Shown here: positions 17,756 to 25,104 of the stretch, in pieces
How the letters are laid out: every line of letters begins with the position of its first letter
Position numbering within the stretch: position 1 is the stretch's first letter
Source of the DNA: Streptomyces longhuiensis
GTDB taxonomy: Bacteria; Actinomycetota; Actinomycetes; Streptomycetales; Streptomycetaceae
Reading direction: 5' to 3'
Length of the DNA stretch: 64,000 nt
Assembly: GCF_020616555.1 (NCBI RefSeq)
Contig: NZ_CP085173.1
Span: 3,359,501 to 3,423,500, forward strand
Notes under the pieces: generated by a model
The model's input: only the letters and a program-made list of their open reading frames with translations
Database searches by the model: none
What the model was told of the DNA's origin: nothing
Position numbers and translations under genes: made by a program

Positions 17756-18433
17756 TCACCGGATCGATGACATCGACTCGACCGCCGTCGGCTCAACCGG
17801 CATCACCTCGACCGGCACTTGTTCGACCGCCGCCGGTTCGAACGGGACCGTGAGGCACGCGATCCGGGCGCCCGCTCCGCCCGGCATCCCGTGCAGCACC
17901 ACGGACCGCGCCTCGCCAGGCCTGAACTCCCAGCCCTGCCGCGCGGTCGCCGCCCCCGCACCGTGCGCGTCCGTGGTGAACCCGAGCCAGACCTCGTTCT
18001 CCGGGTTCGCATAGGCCGGGCCCATCGACGGCTGCACCGGATCCACCCTGTGCTGGTAGTGCCCGCCCGCCGCGGCCGGATCCCCGCCGCACTCCCCCTG
18101 GTGCACATGCGCGCCGTACGCGCGCCCCGCGACCAGCCCCTCGACCCGCACGCTCACGCTCACGCGACCGTGCCCGCCGCGTTGAACGACCTCGATCCGC
18201 GCCCCGGCAGGCACGAGCTTCATGTCGTACGTCAGCGCGGGCGACGCCACGAAGGCGTTCGGGGGCGAGAACCGCGCCGCCTCGCGCACCCCGTACCCAC
18301 CCAGATCCACTGTCGCGCCGCCGGCCGGCCCGCCGCCCTCGGCCCCACCGCCCGCGCCCTCTCCGCCCGCCGTCCCGCCGCCCGCCGCGAGCACGAGCGC
18401 CGCCACGGCTCCCGCCACGATTCGTGCCACCAT
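17756..18433 (-). CDS. Secreted Cu/Zn superoxide dismutase-like protein
   Basis: A 225-residue secreted protein: signal-like N-terminus (VARIVAGAVAALVLAAGGG), a Gly/Ala/Glu linker, then a Cu/Zn-SOD fold. The copper histidines are visible in GAHVHQGECG and GGHYQHRVDP; the conserved Cys pair is CGG and IACLTV. The C-terminal extension is Val/Pro/Glu-rich (VPVEVMPVEP). The ATG at 18433 has GGAGGAG upstream; the longer open frame is non-coding in character. The predicted role is detoxifying superoxide outside the cell, though some actinobacterial members have lost activity. Confidence 0.8.
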   Translation of the reverse strand: MVARIVAGAVAALVLAAGGGTAGGEGAGGGAEGGGPAGGATVDLGGYGVREAARFSPPNAFVASPALTYDMKLVPAGARIEVVQRGGHGRVSVSVRVEGLVAGRAYGAHVHQGECGGDPAAAGGHYQHRVDPVQPSMGPAYANPENEVWLGFTTDAHGAGAATARQGWEFRPGEARSVVLHGMPGGAGARIACLTVPFEPAAVEQVPVEVMPVEPTAVESMSSIR

Positions 18434-18698
18434 CGTCCGCTCCTCCAGCTTTCGCTCACCCGCTGCGGGCCGGCTCTCCCGCCCTGTCGTTCGTACGGGG
18501 TTACCGGGGCGTACCGCGCGTGCGACGCGGCACCCGGGTGAACGTGACCTGGAGAACACCTGAGCCCCTGGTGACCCTCCAGCCACAACCGAGGCGTACG
18601 CTGTACAGCTGTCATCAGCCGCCCCTGCCGCTCCCCGCGACACCGCGGCGTCAGTCGCCGAGCGGGGAATTCACGGACACGGATCACGGGGAGTCGCG

Positions 18699-19325
18699 GT
18701 GCTGGAGAGTGTGGGGTCGCTGACCGGCGGTCCGTGGATCTACGCGGTGGTGGCCCTCTCGGTACTGCTAGACGTGTTCCTGCCCGTCCTGCCGAGCGGC
18801 GTCCTGATCATCACCGCGGCCACCGCCGCGGCAGCCGGCACGGGGGCGGCGGCCGGGCAGGTGACGCACGAGGTGCCGTCCATCCTGGCGCTGCTCCTCT
18901 CGGCGGCCACCGCGTCGGTACTGGGTGACCTGGTCGCGTACCGCATCGCCTGGCGCGGCGGCGAGCGCCTCGACCGCGCGATCGCCCGCTCCCGCCGCCT
19001 GACCAGCGCGCAGGAACGTCTCGGCGGGGCGCTGGCGCGCTCCAGCGGCGGCATTCTCGTGGTCATCGCGCGCTTCGCCCCGGCGGGCCGTTCGATCGTC
19101 TCGTTCGCGGCGGGCACGGCTCATCGCCGGGTCCGCGAGTTCCTGCCGTGGTCCGCCCTCGCGGGCGTGGCCTGGGCGGGCTACAGCGTGGCCCTCGGCT
19201 ACTTCGGCGGCCAGTGGCTCGGCGCGAGCTGGCTGGCCACGGGGGTGTCACTGCTCGCGCTGTTCGCGGCGGGGTCGGGCGCGGCGTTCCTCATGCGGCG
19301 ACCGGCGGCGGAACGAGCCGGCTGA
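18699..19325 (+). CDS. DedA-family membrane protein
   Basis: A 208-residue membrane protein of the DedA/SNARE-associated (VTT) family: N-terminal re-entrant segment FLPVLPSGVLIITAA, then FAPAGRSIVSFAAGTAHRRVREF, the Arg-rich signature, then GVAWAGYSVALGYFGG. DedA proteins are lipid scramblases or flippases (some for undecaprenyl phosphate). The GTG start has GGGGAG 5 nt upstream. Confidence 0.9.
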   Translation: MLESVGSLTGGPWIYAVVALSVLLDVFLPVLPSGVLIITAATAAAAGTGAAAGQVTHEVPSILALLLSAATASVLGDLVAYRIAWRGGERLDRAIARSRRLTSAQERLGGALARSSGGILVVIARFAPAGRSIVSFAAGTAHRRVREFLPWSALAGVAWAGYSVALGYFGGQWLGASWLATGVSLLALFAAGSGAAFLMRRPAAERAG

Positions 19326-19361
19326 CCCACCCCAGGCCCACGCCGGGGCCCGGCCCGTCCC

Positions 19362-19604
19362 CTAGGCGGCGGGCTCCGGGGCCAACTGGCGTCCCTGGCC
19401 ACGGATTTCGAGCCCGTCGAGCAGCTCGGCGGTCGCCTGGGCGACAACGTCCACGGCCCGGTCGAACACCTCCCTGTTGTGCGCGGCGGGCGCCCGGAAG
19501 CCGGACACCTTGCGCACGTACTGCAGGGCTGCGGCCCGGATCTCCTCCTCGGTGGCCTCTTCGGGGAGGACGGGCGGGCGAAGGGTCTTGATGCTGCGGC
19601 ACAT
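19362..19604 (-). CDS. DUF2277 small protein
   Basis: An 80-residue protein: MCRSIKTLRPPVLPEEATEE and IRAAALQYVRKVSGFRAP are the DUF2277 hallmarks, a small actinobacterial family of unknown function. GGAGG sits directly upstream of the ATG at 19604. It converges with DedA. Confidence 0.88.
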   Translation of the reverse strand: MCRSIKTLRPPVLPEEATEEEIRAAALQYVRKVSGFRAPAAHNREVFDRAVDVVAQATAELLDGLEIRGQGRQLAPEPAA

Positions 19605-19734
19605 GCCTCCAGTCTCGCGCGCTCCCCCGCCCTCGCGCACACCTTCGCAAAGAACGTACGTTCGAAACACACGTACGAATGAACGCACCCTCCATCGCTC
19701 GCCTCAAGAAATCGAACAGGCGTAGCATTGCCGC

Positions 19735-20079
19735 GTGGCAGCGACCTATGACTTCCCGAGTGACCTCCTGGCGGGCCAGGAGGAGCTGCACCAGGTCAGG
19801 GCGGAGCTCCTGACCCTCCTGAAGCGGCTTCCCTGGTCGGTGGACCCCCTCGAGGGGTTCAGCGACGACCACGGCTGGCGCAAGCGCGAGCGCCCCGCAT
19901 CCCCCGGCTGGACCCCGGACGAACAGGCCGAGGTCGAAAAGCTCCGCCAGCGGGAGCGCGAGCTGGCGGTCTTCGTGACGTGTCACCGCTACTGGAAGGA
20001 CGTATCGGGCCAAGACACGGTGGACGCCCGCATGCGCCTCAAGCGGGCCCACGAGGCGGACATCCCCACCCCGGAGTAA
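19735..20079 (+). CDS. Small conserved hypothetical protein
   Basis: A 114-residue soluble protein, charged and predicted helical (ELHQVRAELLTLLKRLPW; DEQAEVEKLRQRERELAVF). I do not recognise a functional domain. Its GTG start lies 6 nt after TAGCAT, a good -10, so the mRNA is probably leaderless. Third codon positions are strongly G/C, supporting a real gene. The pattern resembles small proteins of the streptomycete core, but no role can be given. Confidence 0.72.
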   Translation: MAATYDFPSDLLAGQEELHQVRAELLTLLKRLPWSVDPLEGFSDDHGWRKRERPASPGWTPDEQAEVEKLRQRERELAVFVTCHRYWKDVSGQDTVDARMRLKRAHEADIPTPE

Positions 20080-20129
20080 CCGAACCCGGCCGCCCCCTCA
20101 GTCGTGGCGGCGCTCAAGCGGGGCGAGGC

Positions 20130-20294
20130 TCAAGCGGCCTCACGCATGGCGGCGGCCCACTCGACCACGAGCGCCTCGTACTCCACCCGTTCCTCCGCGC
20201 TCAACCGCCCCCCGGCGCGCAGCCAAAGGGCACGTATCTGCTCGTTCACCTCGGCGGCAGGCCGCACGGTCGCGGGTTCGGAAGTCGTGGCCAT
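20130..20294 (-). CDS. Small hypothetical protein
   Basis: A 54-residue protein beginning MATTSEPATVRPAAEVNEQ and containing LRAGGRLSAEERVEYEALV. No domain is recognised; it looks like a short helical actinobacterial protein. The coding pattern is consistent, but it is short and its SD is weak. It converges with the preceding gene. Confidence 0.55.
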   Translation of the reverse strand: MATTSEPATVRPAAEVNEQIRALWLRAGGRLSAEERVEYEALVVEWAAAMREAA

Positions 20295-20512
20295 AACGTG
20301 AAGCCTACGTCCACGCACGTGAAGGCTGCGTGAAACCCCCACGGAGTGACGGAAGTTACGACGTCAAGCACCCCGCACGCAGACAACACGCCCACTCCGC
20401 ACGGACATTCCACCCTCCCCTGGGCCCGCATAACGGAAGACTCCTTCACGTTCCCTTCACATGGCACATAATGGCCTTTCTGTACACGCACCATCCCAGG
20501 GGGGACAACGGC

Positions 20513-21151
20513 ATGGGCACCCGCACGACCGTCGCCGCACTCGCCGGCACCGCACTTCTCGCACTCACGGGCTGCGGAGCCGCAACGGTCAGCGACCGAC
20601 CGGCAGCATCTCGGACCACGCCCGGAACCCCCACCCCGACCACCACCGCCACCCCGAGCAAGGCCACCGCCACGGAGACGGCAAGCCTGCCGAGCATGAC
20701 CGGCAAGGGCCTCCAGTACGCCCAGGACCAGGCACAGGCCGCGGGTTTCTACGGGCTCACGTCCCACGACGCCCTCGGCCGAGGCCGTATGCAGGCGTTC
20801 GACCGCAACTGGAAGGTGTGCTCGCAGACCCCTGCGGCCGGGAAGCACGCCACGGACACCAGGATCGACTTCGCCACGGTCAAGCTGGAGGAGGAGTGCC
20901 CGTCGAAGGACGCGGGCAAGCCGCAGCCGGCCGGGTCGACCATGCCCGACTTCCAGGGCAAGTCGGTCAAGGCGGCGCGCGAGGCTCTCGACGGCAGTTA
21001 CAGCATCACGGTGACCGACGCGACGGGACAGAACCGCATCGTGTTCATGGAGTCCAACTGGCAGATCTGCACCCAGAACCCGACGTCAGGCACCCAACTC
21101 GACGGCCGGCCGGTGAAGTTCAACGCAGTCAAGTTCAACGAGCGCTGCTGA
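20513..21151 (+). CDS. PASTA-like domain lipoprotein
   Basis: A 212-residue predicted lipoprotein: signal peptide with lipobox LTGC (Cys at residue ~20), a Thr/Pro-rich linker, then two homologous PASTA-like units (LPSMTGKGLQYAQDQAQAAG and MPDFQGKSVKAAREALDG), each ending in a Cys-containing block (WKVCSQTPAAG; WQICTQNPTSG). PASTA domains bind peptidoglycan or beta-lactams in Ser/Thr kinases and PBPs; here there is no kinase. AGGGGGG precedes the ATG. It probably sits on the outer face of the membrane. Confidence 0.82.
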   Translation: MGTRTTVAALAGTALLALTGCGAATVSDRPAASRTTPGTPTPTTTATPSKATATETASLPSMTGKGLQYAQDQAQAAGFYGLTSHDALGRGRMQAFDRNWKVCSQTPAAGKHATDTRIDFATVKLEEECPSKDAGKPQPAGSTMPDFQGKSVKAAREALDGSYSITVTDATGQNRIVFMESNWQICTQNPTSGTQLDGRPVKFNAVKFNERC

Positions 21152-21313
21152 CACACCCTCGGCCGTCCAGAGGCGGAACAGGGCCTTCAGGCGACCACGG
21201 TGAAGGGCGAACGAAGGAGACTCGGGAGCCCGAGCGCAGAGAGAGACGGACGGAAATCGGGACGGAGGCCGGCCCGATTTCCGCGCAACGGTAACTCAGC
21301 CCGCCTCGGAAAA

Positions 21314-21550
21314 TTACCCAAGGCCAGCACCGAGATCAGGCGCCTCATTCAGCCCGCACGATCTCGCGGCACTTTCCGCACCCTCATGCGGCAACCACTG
21401 AATCCAGCGCCGCCGCTCGGCCGCCTCGAGGATCTCCTCGACCACCCCGCTCCCCCATGTCCTGGCCGGCTCCCCTCGCCACACCCCCCGCGACGCGTAC
21501 CCGGTCACCAGTGGAGGGCACCCGCCATTCGGTTTCAATCCCCCGCTCAA
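21314..21550 (-). CDS. Doubtful 78-residue ORF in island edge
   Basis: The 551-nt stretch 21152-21702 holds no convincing gene. The best candidate is this minus-strand ORF with a TTG start and no SD. Its middle, VVEEILEAAERRRWIQWLPHEG, looks protein-like and G/C third positions dominate, but its ends do not. It may be a remnant of a larger island gene. Confidence 0.22.
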   Translation of the reverse strand: MSGGLKPNGGCPPLVTGYASRGVWRGEPARTWGSGVVEEILEAAERRRWIQWLPHEGAESAARSCGLNEAPDLGAGLG

Positions 21551-21702
21551 AGGCGGCTTCAGCGGTGAAGCGGTCGCGAGGTCGGGGCCGGTGATGCGAC
21601 TGCCTACTGTCGCTGAGACAGGTCGAATTGAGTACGGATACTCACGCCTGAGTCATGGTTCCGCCAGGAGCATGGGGAGCATCACACCTCCGGGGGGAAT
21701 CG

Positions 21703-22032
21703 ATGAACGCTCGCACTCTGTCGCGTCTGACCTTCACCAATGCTGCTTCTGCCGTCTATCTGGGGATCGTCGGCGCGTCCGTCGTGTTCGAGGTGGCTGC
21801 CGCGCTGCTCGCGGATCCCGGAATCGTCGGGATATGGCCGTTCCTTCTCACCGCCCCTACTTCCTTGCTGGCGGCAGGGGTCGTCGGGGCGGTTTGGGGT
21901 GTGGATGCGCCCATCTGGTACCTGGTCAGCGGGGTCATCATCAGCGCTTTGGTCCAGTCGTTCGCCCTGGGAGCGCTCCTGGAAGCTCTGCGCGGTCGTC
22001 GCCGAGGGATCACCCGTCCGAGCCGCTTCTGA
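21703..22032 (+). CDS. Small membrane protein (SCO4225-like family)
   Basis: A 109-residue protein with three hydrophobic segments (AVYLGIVGASVVFEVAAALL, IWPFLLTAPTSLLAAGVVG, WYLVSGVIISALVQSFALGALL) and a short Arg-rich tail. The order and length resemble the streptomycete SCO4225-type membrane proteins, of unknown function; that match is from memory. GGGGGG precedes the ATG. It is the last intact gene before the integrase relic, and its codon use is less G/C-biased than the core genes. Confidence 0.65.
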   Translation: MNARTLSRLTFTNAASAVYLGIVGASVVFEVAAALLADPGIVGIWPFLLTAPTSLLAAGVVGAVWGVDAPIWYLVSGVIISALVQSFALGALLEALRGRRRGITRPSRF

Positions 22033-22040
22033 CGTGGTCC

Positions 22041-22100
22041 GTTCCTTGCGCTGTTCCGTTCCTTGCGCTGTTCCGTTCCTTGCGCTGTTCCGTTCCTTGC
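22041..22100. repeat. 17-bp tandem repeat, about 3.5 copies
   Basis: GTTCCTTGCGCTGTTCC is repeated head to tail at 22041-22057, 22058-22074 and 22075-22091 with no mismatch, then a 9-nt partial copy. It lies between the small membrane gene and the integrase relic. Confidence 0.95.
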
Positions 22101-22125
22101 TCGGCAAGTTGCTCCATCGCTCCTG

Positions 22126-22310
22126 GCGTACACGGCCTTCGTGCTCGCCATCGCGCTCCGCTTCCGCCGAGGGGAGATCGTTGGACTTCGCTGGTCTGAT
22201 ACCGGCTACGTGTCACGACGAAGGTGTACGCGCACGTCGTCCAAGACACGTGGCGCGAGGCAGCGAGCCACATGGATCGGCTGCCCAGAAGGCGGCTCGA
22301 CCGTGAGTGA
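22126..22310 (+). pseudogene. Tyrosine-integrase relic with internal deletion
   Basis: Two pieces of a phage-type tyrosine recombinase survive in different frames. At 22129-22200 the frame reads YTAFVLAIALRFRRGEIVGLRWSD, which is the block around the first catalytic Arg. At 22215-22310 another frame reads TTKVYAHVVQDTWREAASHMD and ends LDRE-stop; this is the C-terminus with the catalytic Tyr. About 100 residues including the HxxR block are missing between them and the N-terminal half is gone. It abuts an att-like repeat as intact integrase genes do in streptomycete elements. Non-functional. Confidence 0.8.
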
Positions 22311-22414
22311 CCATGGGCGTTGATGTCACCCCTGGATGACGAAGACCCCGGCCCAGAACGGCCGGGGTCTTCTCCCAGGTGGGCGCGGACGGTTTCGAAC
22401 CGCCGACATCTGCC
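22305..22414. repeat. Left copy of att-type direct repeat (partial tRNA-Val)
   Basis: About 110 nt nearly identical to 27996-28107. It starts at the integrase relic stop codon (GAGTGACC), continues through a terminator hairpin, and ends inside the 3' half of tRNA-Val: T-arm and acceptor 3' strand match (22380-22414), then identity stops near the anticodon (GTAAGTGCCC instead of TTGTAAGGGC). It is an attachment-site duplicate left by site-specific integration. Confidence 0.88.
22341..22372. terminator. Terminator hairpin in left att repeat
   Basis: GAAGACCCCGGCC and GGCCGGGGTCTTC pair around a short loop; the matching hairpin lies at 28032-28065 downstream of the intact tRNA-Val gene. Confidence 0.7.
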
Positions 22415-22540
22415 GTAAGTGCCCTTGACCTGCCGTGGTGGTGCTTGCCGCGGTCGCTGGTCCAGGGCCGGGGAGCCCGTAGCCGGCCGCGACTTACCAA
22501 CCGGTCGGGCACGCATCGGGCACGCGTTCAGCTGCACGGG

Positions 22541-22569
22541 TTGACGCAGTCCAGACCATGATCCTATTG
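22541..22569 (+). promoter_or_regulatory. Candidate promoter of small membrane gene
   Basis: TTGACG (22541-22546) and CTATTG (22564-22569) are separated by 17 nt. The rest of 22415-22643 shows no gene; it contains repeated GGGCACGC words and resembles a former att-flanking segment. Confidence 0.4.
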
Positions 22570-22655
22570 TCCGCCCTGCACGTGGTTGCAGCCGACGGCA
22601 ATGAAAGCCGACCGGATTCTGATCAATGTCGAAATCCGAGTAAGTGAGGGTAGTC

Positions 22656-22931
22656 GTGGGGGTGCTGCTCTCGTACCTGGTAATTTTCCTTGTTGAATGC
22701 GGCTTGATGGCGCTGCAGATTTTCGGCGCGTTCCTGCTCATGTTGAGTGCCGCTCTGTTCATCCGGCGCTTCGCTATCGCGCGCAAGCCTCGACCCGATG
22801 GCCACTTCCCGAAATCGATGCCAGTGGCACCATATGTGCTGGGCGGCATCGGCATGTGCTTGCTGATTCCTACTTCGGCAGCGCTCTTCATCGGCAAGAA
22901 GTGGGGCATTTTTGAAACCTGGGCGATATAG
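22656..22931 (+). CDS. Small island membrane protein
   Basis: A 91-residue protein with hydrophobic segments LLSYLVIFLVECGLMALQIFG and APYVLGGIGMCLLIPTSAALF, and a basic loop between them. I do not recognise a family. The start is GTG at 22656 with GAGGG upstream (an in-frame GTG at 22644 is also possible). Base composition is visibly less GC-rich than the core chromosome, consistent with foreign origin. Confidence 0.6.
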   Translation: MGVLLSYLVIFLVECGLMALQIFGAFLLMLSAALFIRRFAIARKPRPDGHFPKSMPVAPYVLGGIGMCLLIPTSAALFIGKKWGIFETWAI

Positions 22932-23242
22932 GCCGAAACCGTTGTGGCCTGCGGGGGCACAGTCGGCCTGTCGAGGCTGGTAGCGGTCGGCTCAGGCCGA
23001 GTGCTGAGGCTGAGTTGTTCGGTCGGGAGCTCAGGGACCCAAGCTCGGGAAGCTCAGGTTTTCCACGGGGGGTCGCCGGATTGACCTGGGGTGGATCGGT
23101 CAGAGGGCCTGCTCGCCTGGCGGGCCATTCCCCCCGCCGTTCCCCGTGGTTTGCCGCACGATCTGGCACGCGTCTGGCACGAGCGCGTTCCTGGAGCGGA
23201 GGAAACCGGGGCGGACAGGGCTGGCGAGTCAGGCCGTTTGAC
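22932..23242. other. Non-coding island stretch
   Basis: No gene found in this 311-nt stretch. It contains a repeated TCTGGCACG word (near 23163 and 23172) and GC-rich short repeats. It looks like decayed element sequence. Confidence 0.5.
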
Positions 23243-23719
23243 TCATTGTCCGCAGGCACAGCCCGCGGCCGCGGGGTCGGTTTCCACGGCGGCCTGGGTC
23301 GTGCAGCAGCCGTCGCCGGCAGCGGCGGGGTCGGCGCTCTTGCCGAGTGTGTCGGCGTCGGCCTTGACCACGTACACCTCCCACGGCTCCTTGCCAGGGC
23401 CGTGGACCCACACCTTGTCCTGGAGGGCGTAGCAGCAGGAGGTGTCGTTCTCCGCGAAGGTGGCGAGGCCGGCGTCCTTGAGCCGGGTGGTGGCCGCACA
23501 GACCTGGTCGGTGGACTCCACTTCGACGCCCAGGTGGTCGAGTCGGGTCTCCTCGCCGGGGCCGCCCTCGATCAGGACGAGCTTGAGCGGGGGCTCGGTG
23601 ATGGCGAAGTTGGCGTAGCCCTCGCGCCGCTTTGCGGGCTCGGTGCCGAACAGCTTCGAGTAGAAGGTGATCGACGCTTCGAGGTCGCTGACACGCAGGG
23701 CGAGCTGGACGCGGGACAT
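23243..23719 (-). CDS. arsI: ArsI/CadI-family C-As lyase (glyoxalase fold)
   Basis: A 158-residue type-I extradiol dioxygenase-fold protein. SRVQLALRVSDLEASITFYSKLFG and DHLGVEVES carry the metal-ligand regions, and AENDTSCCYALQDKVWVHGP holds the vicinal Cys pair that binds trivalent organoarsenical in ArsI. The C-terminal tail is Cys-rich (GDGCCTT; GCACGQ), typical of ArsI/CadI proteins. It cleaves methylarsenite to arsenite or gives cadmium tolerance. ATG at 23719 has GGGAG 7 nt upstream. Divergent from the arsR remnant, with an AT-richer palindromic gap between. Confidence 0.9.
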   Translation of the reverse strand: MSRVQLALRVSDLEASITFYSKLFGTEPAKRREGYANFAITEPPLKLVLIEGGPGEETRLDHLGVEVESTDQVCAATTRLKDAGLATFAENDTSCCYALQDKVWVHGPGKEPWEVYVVKADADTLGKSADPAAAGDGCCTTQAAVETDPAAAGCACGQ

Positions 23720-23742
23720 GGCAGGGCTCCCATCGGCTTGCA

Positions 23743-23776
23743 TTGATGTTTGTCGATTCAAGCTTGGGCCTTGTAT
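23743..23776. promoter_or_regulatory. Candidate ArsR operator region
   Basis: The gap between arsI and the arsR remnant contains TTGATGTTTGTCGATTCAA, with TTGA/TCAA ends, and a second GTGTCAATG nearby. ArsR sites in streptomycetes are AT-rich dyads of this sort. The regulator that would bind it is truncated here. Confidence 0.35.
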
Positions 23777-23816
23777 CGAGGGGTGTCAATGTAGATGCAT
23801 CCCGAAGCAAGGGCTT

Positions 23817-24304
23817 GTGGTCCTCGTACGGACTGACGAGAACGGCGCGTGCTGCCCCGGCCTGGTGGCCGCGCCACTGGACGACGATCAGGCGGCCGAG
23901 CTGGCCAAGCTGTTCAAGGCGCTCGGTGACCCGGTGCGCCTGCGCCTGATCTTCGGCCTGGCCCGCACCGGTCAGGCTCGCTACGCGCCCGTGGCCGTGG
24001 CCGTGGCCGTGGCTTCCTACATCGGTGCCGCGTACTGGTTCTCGTCGTCCACCTCGTTCAAGAACCCCGCGGTCACCATCGGCCGGGCCTTCACCGACAC
24101 GTTCGCCGGAATCGCCCCTGGCTCCCTCGGCCCGTTCGTCGCGGCCCAACTGGTGGGCGTCACGCTGGGGCTGGGCCTGGTGGTTGCGGTCTTCGGGCGC
24201 CTGGCCCCCGTACCGGCCGTCCCCGCCGGCCTCCAGGACCAACCCGAACCCGCCGCCCCCCACAATCCCCTGACCCACCCCTCAGCCAGAAAGCACACCC
24301 GCCA
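23817..24304 (+). pseudogene. In-frame chimera: arsR N-terminus joined to aquaporin C-terminus
   Basis: One open frame of about 161 residues combines two unrelated halves. Residues ~1-46 (ACCPGLVAAPLDDDQAAELA, KLFKALGDPVRLRLIFGLAR) are the N-terminus of an ArsR/SmtB regulator up to its first DNA-binding helices. From ARYAPVAVAVAVASYIGAAY onward it is the C-terminal half of a MIP-family channel: KNPAVTIGRAFTDTFAGI is the second NPA loop, followed by the last helix. Typical ars operons run arsR, aquaporin (or arsB), arsC, so one deletion removed the recognition helix of ArsR and the first half of the channel. Neither product should work. The start is the GTG at 23817 with AAGG upstream. Confidence 0.85.
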
Positions 24305-24726
24305 TGAACACCCCTGCTGAGCAGCCGTCCGTGCTCTTCGTGTGCGTCCACAACGCCGGGCGCTCCCAGATGGCCGCCGCATTCCTCGCGCGCCTGGCGG
24401 GCGACCGCATCCAGGTGCGCTCCGCCGGGTCGGCGCCCGCCGTGACGGTCAACCCGGCCGTCGTCGAAGCCATGGCGGAGGTCGGTATCGACGTCTCGGC
24501 CGAGGTCCCCAAGGTGCTCAAGGTCGAAGCCGTGCAAGCCTCCGACGTGGTCATCACGGTGGGCTGCGGCGACACCTGCCCTGTCTTCCCCGGTAAGCGG
24601 TACCTCGACTGGGAGCTCCAGGACCCGGCCGGGCAGGGTGTCGACGCCGTACGGCCCATCCGCGACGAGATCGAAAAGCGCATCCGTGGCCTGATCGACG
24701 AGATCGCCCCGCCGGTCGGACCCTGA
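24304..24726 (+). CDS. arsC: Arsenate reductase, low-molecular-weight phosphatase type
   Basis: A 140-residue ArsC: catalytic P-loop CVHNAGRSQMA (Cys near residue 14), second and third redox cysteines in GCGDTCPVFPGKRYLDW, and the general acid region DWELQDPAGQ. It reduces arsenate to arsenite with thioredoxin or mycothiol-type thiols. The ATG overlaps the chimera's end by one base, so it was the downstream gene of the operon. It is intact, but without an efflux channel beside it, arsenite export would need a gene elsewhere. Confidence 0.93.
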   Translation: MNTPAEQPSVLFVCVHNAGRSQMAAAFLARLAGDRIQVRSAGSAPAVTVNPAVVEAMAEVGIDVSAEVPKVLKVEAVQASDVVITVGCGDTCPVFPGKRYLDWELQDPAGQGVDAVRPIRDEIEKRIRGLIDEIAPPVGP

Positions 24727-25104
24727 GCAGCCCTGCCCCGCGTGCGCATTACGGCCATCGGCCCCGGAGTTGGCCCCTCGTGAGCACCGTCTTGTAAGGG
24801 CGGACGTGATCCGAAGCGGAAGCGCCCAGGGGTCACCCCGGCTGTAGCGGCAGCCCGGCTCAACGGCGCATCTCGACTGCGGCGAGCCGTTGTTGACCGT
24901 GAGTGACCGTGCAATGTGGCACGGCTAGGGCACGCGTACAGGGGCCCTCGGGGACCACCTTGCGAGTCACGGCAACCCCGCCGCAGCCCTTGTGCTGCCC
25001 TTCTGCGGGAGGTGAGAATCCCTCAGCCATCGGGTCACGGTGATCAGGGGCAGGGCCGGGGGGCTGTTGTGGCGCGACGGATGAATTTGCTGGGAGAACC
25101 AGGA
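24727..25104. other. Non-coding junction with small att-like words
   Basis: No gene found. It contains CTTGTAAGGGC near 24791, identical to the tRNA-Val anticodon-loop side of the intact gene, and ACCGTGAGTGACC near 24896, which also occurs at the integrase relic end (22300). These are short, possibly leftovers of att DNA. Confidence 0.4.

Noticed and set aside
22641..22931. Phage or toxin-antitoxin module at the small island membrane gene.
   Set aside because: No partner gene, no conserved motif; it is just a short membrane protein.
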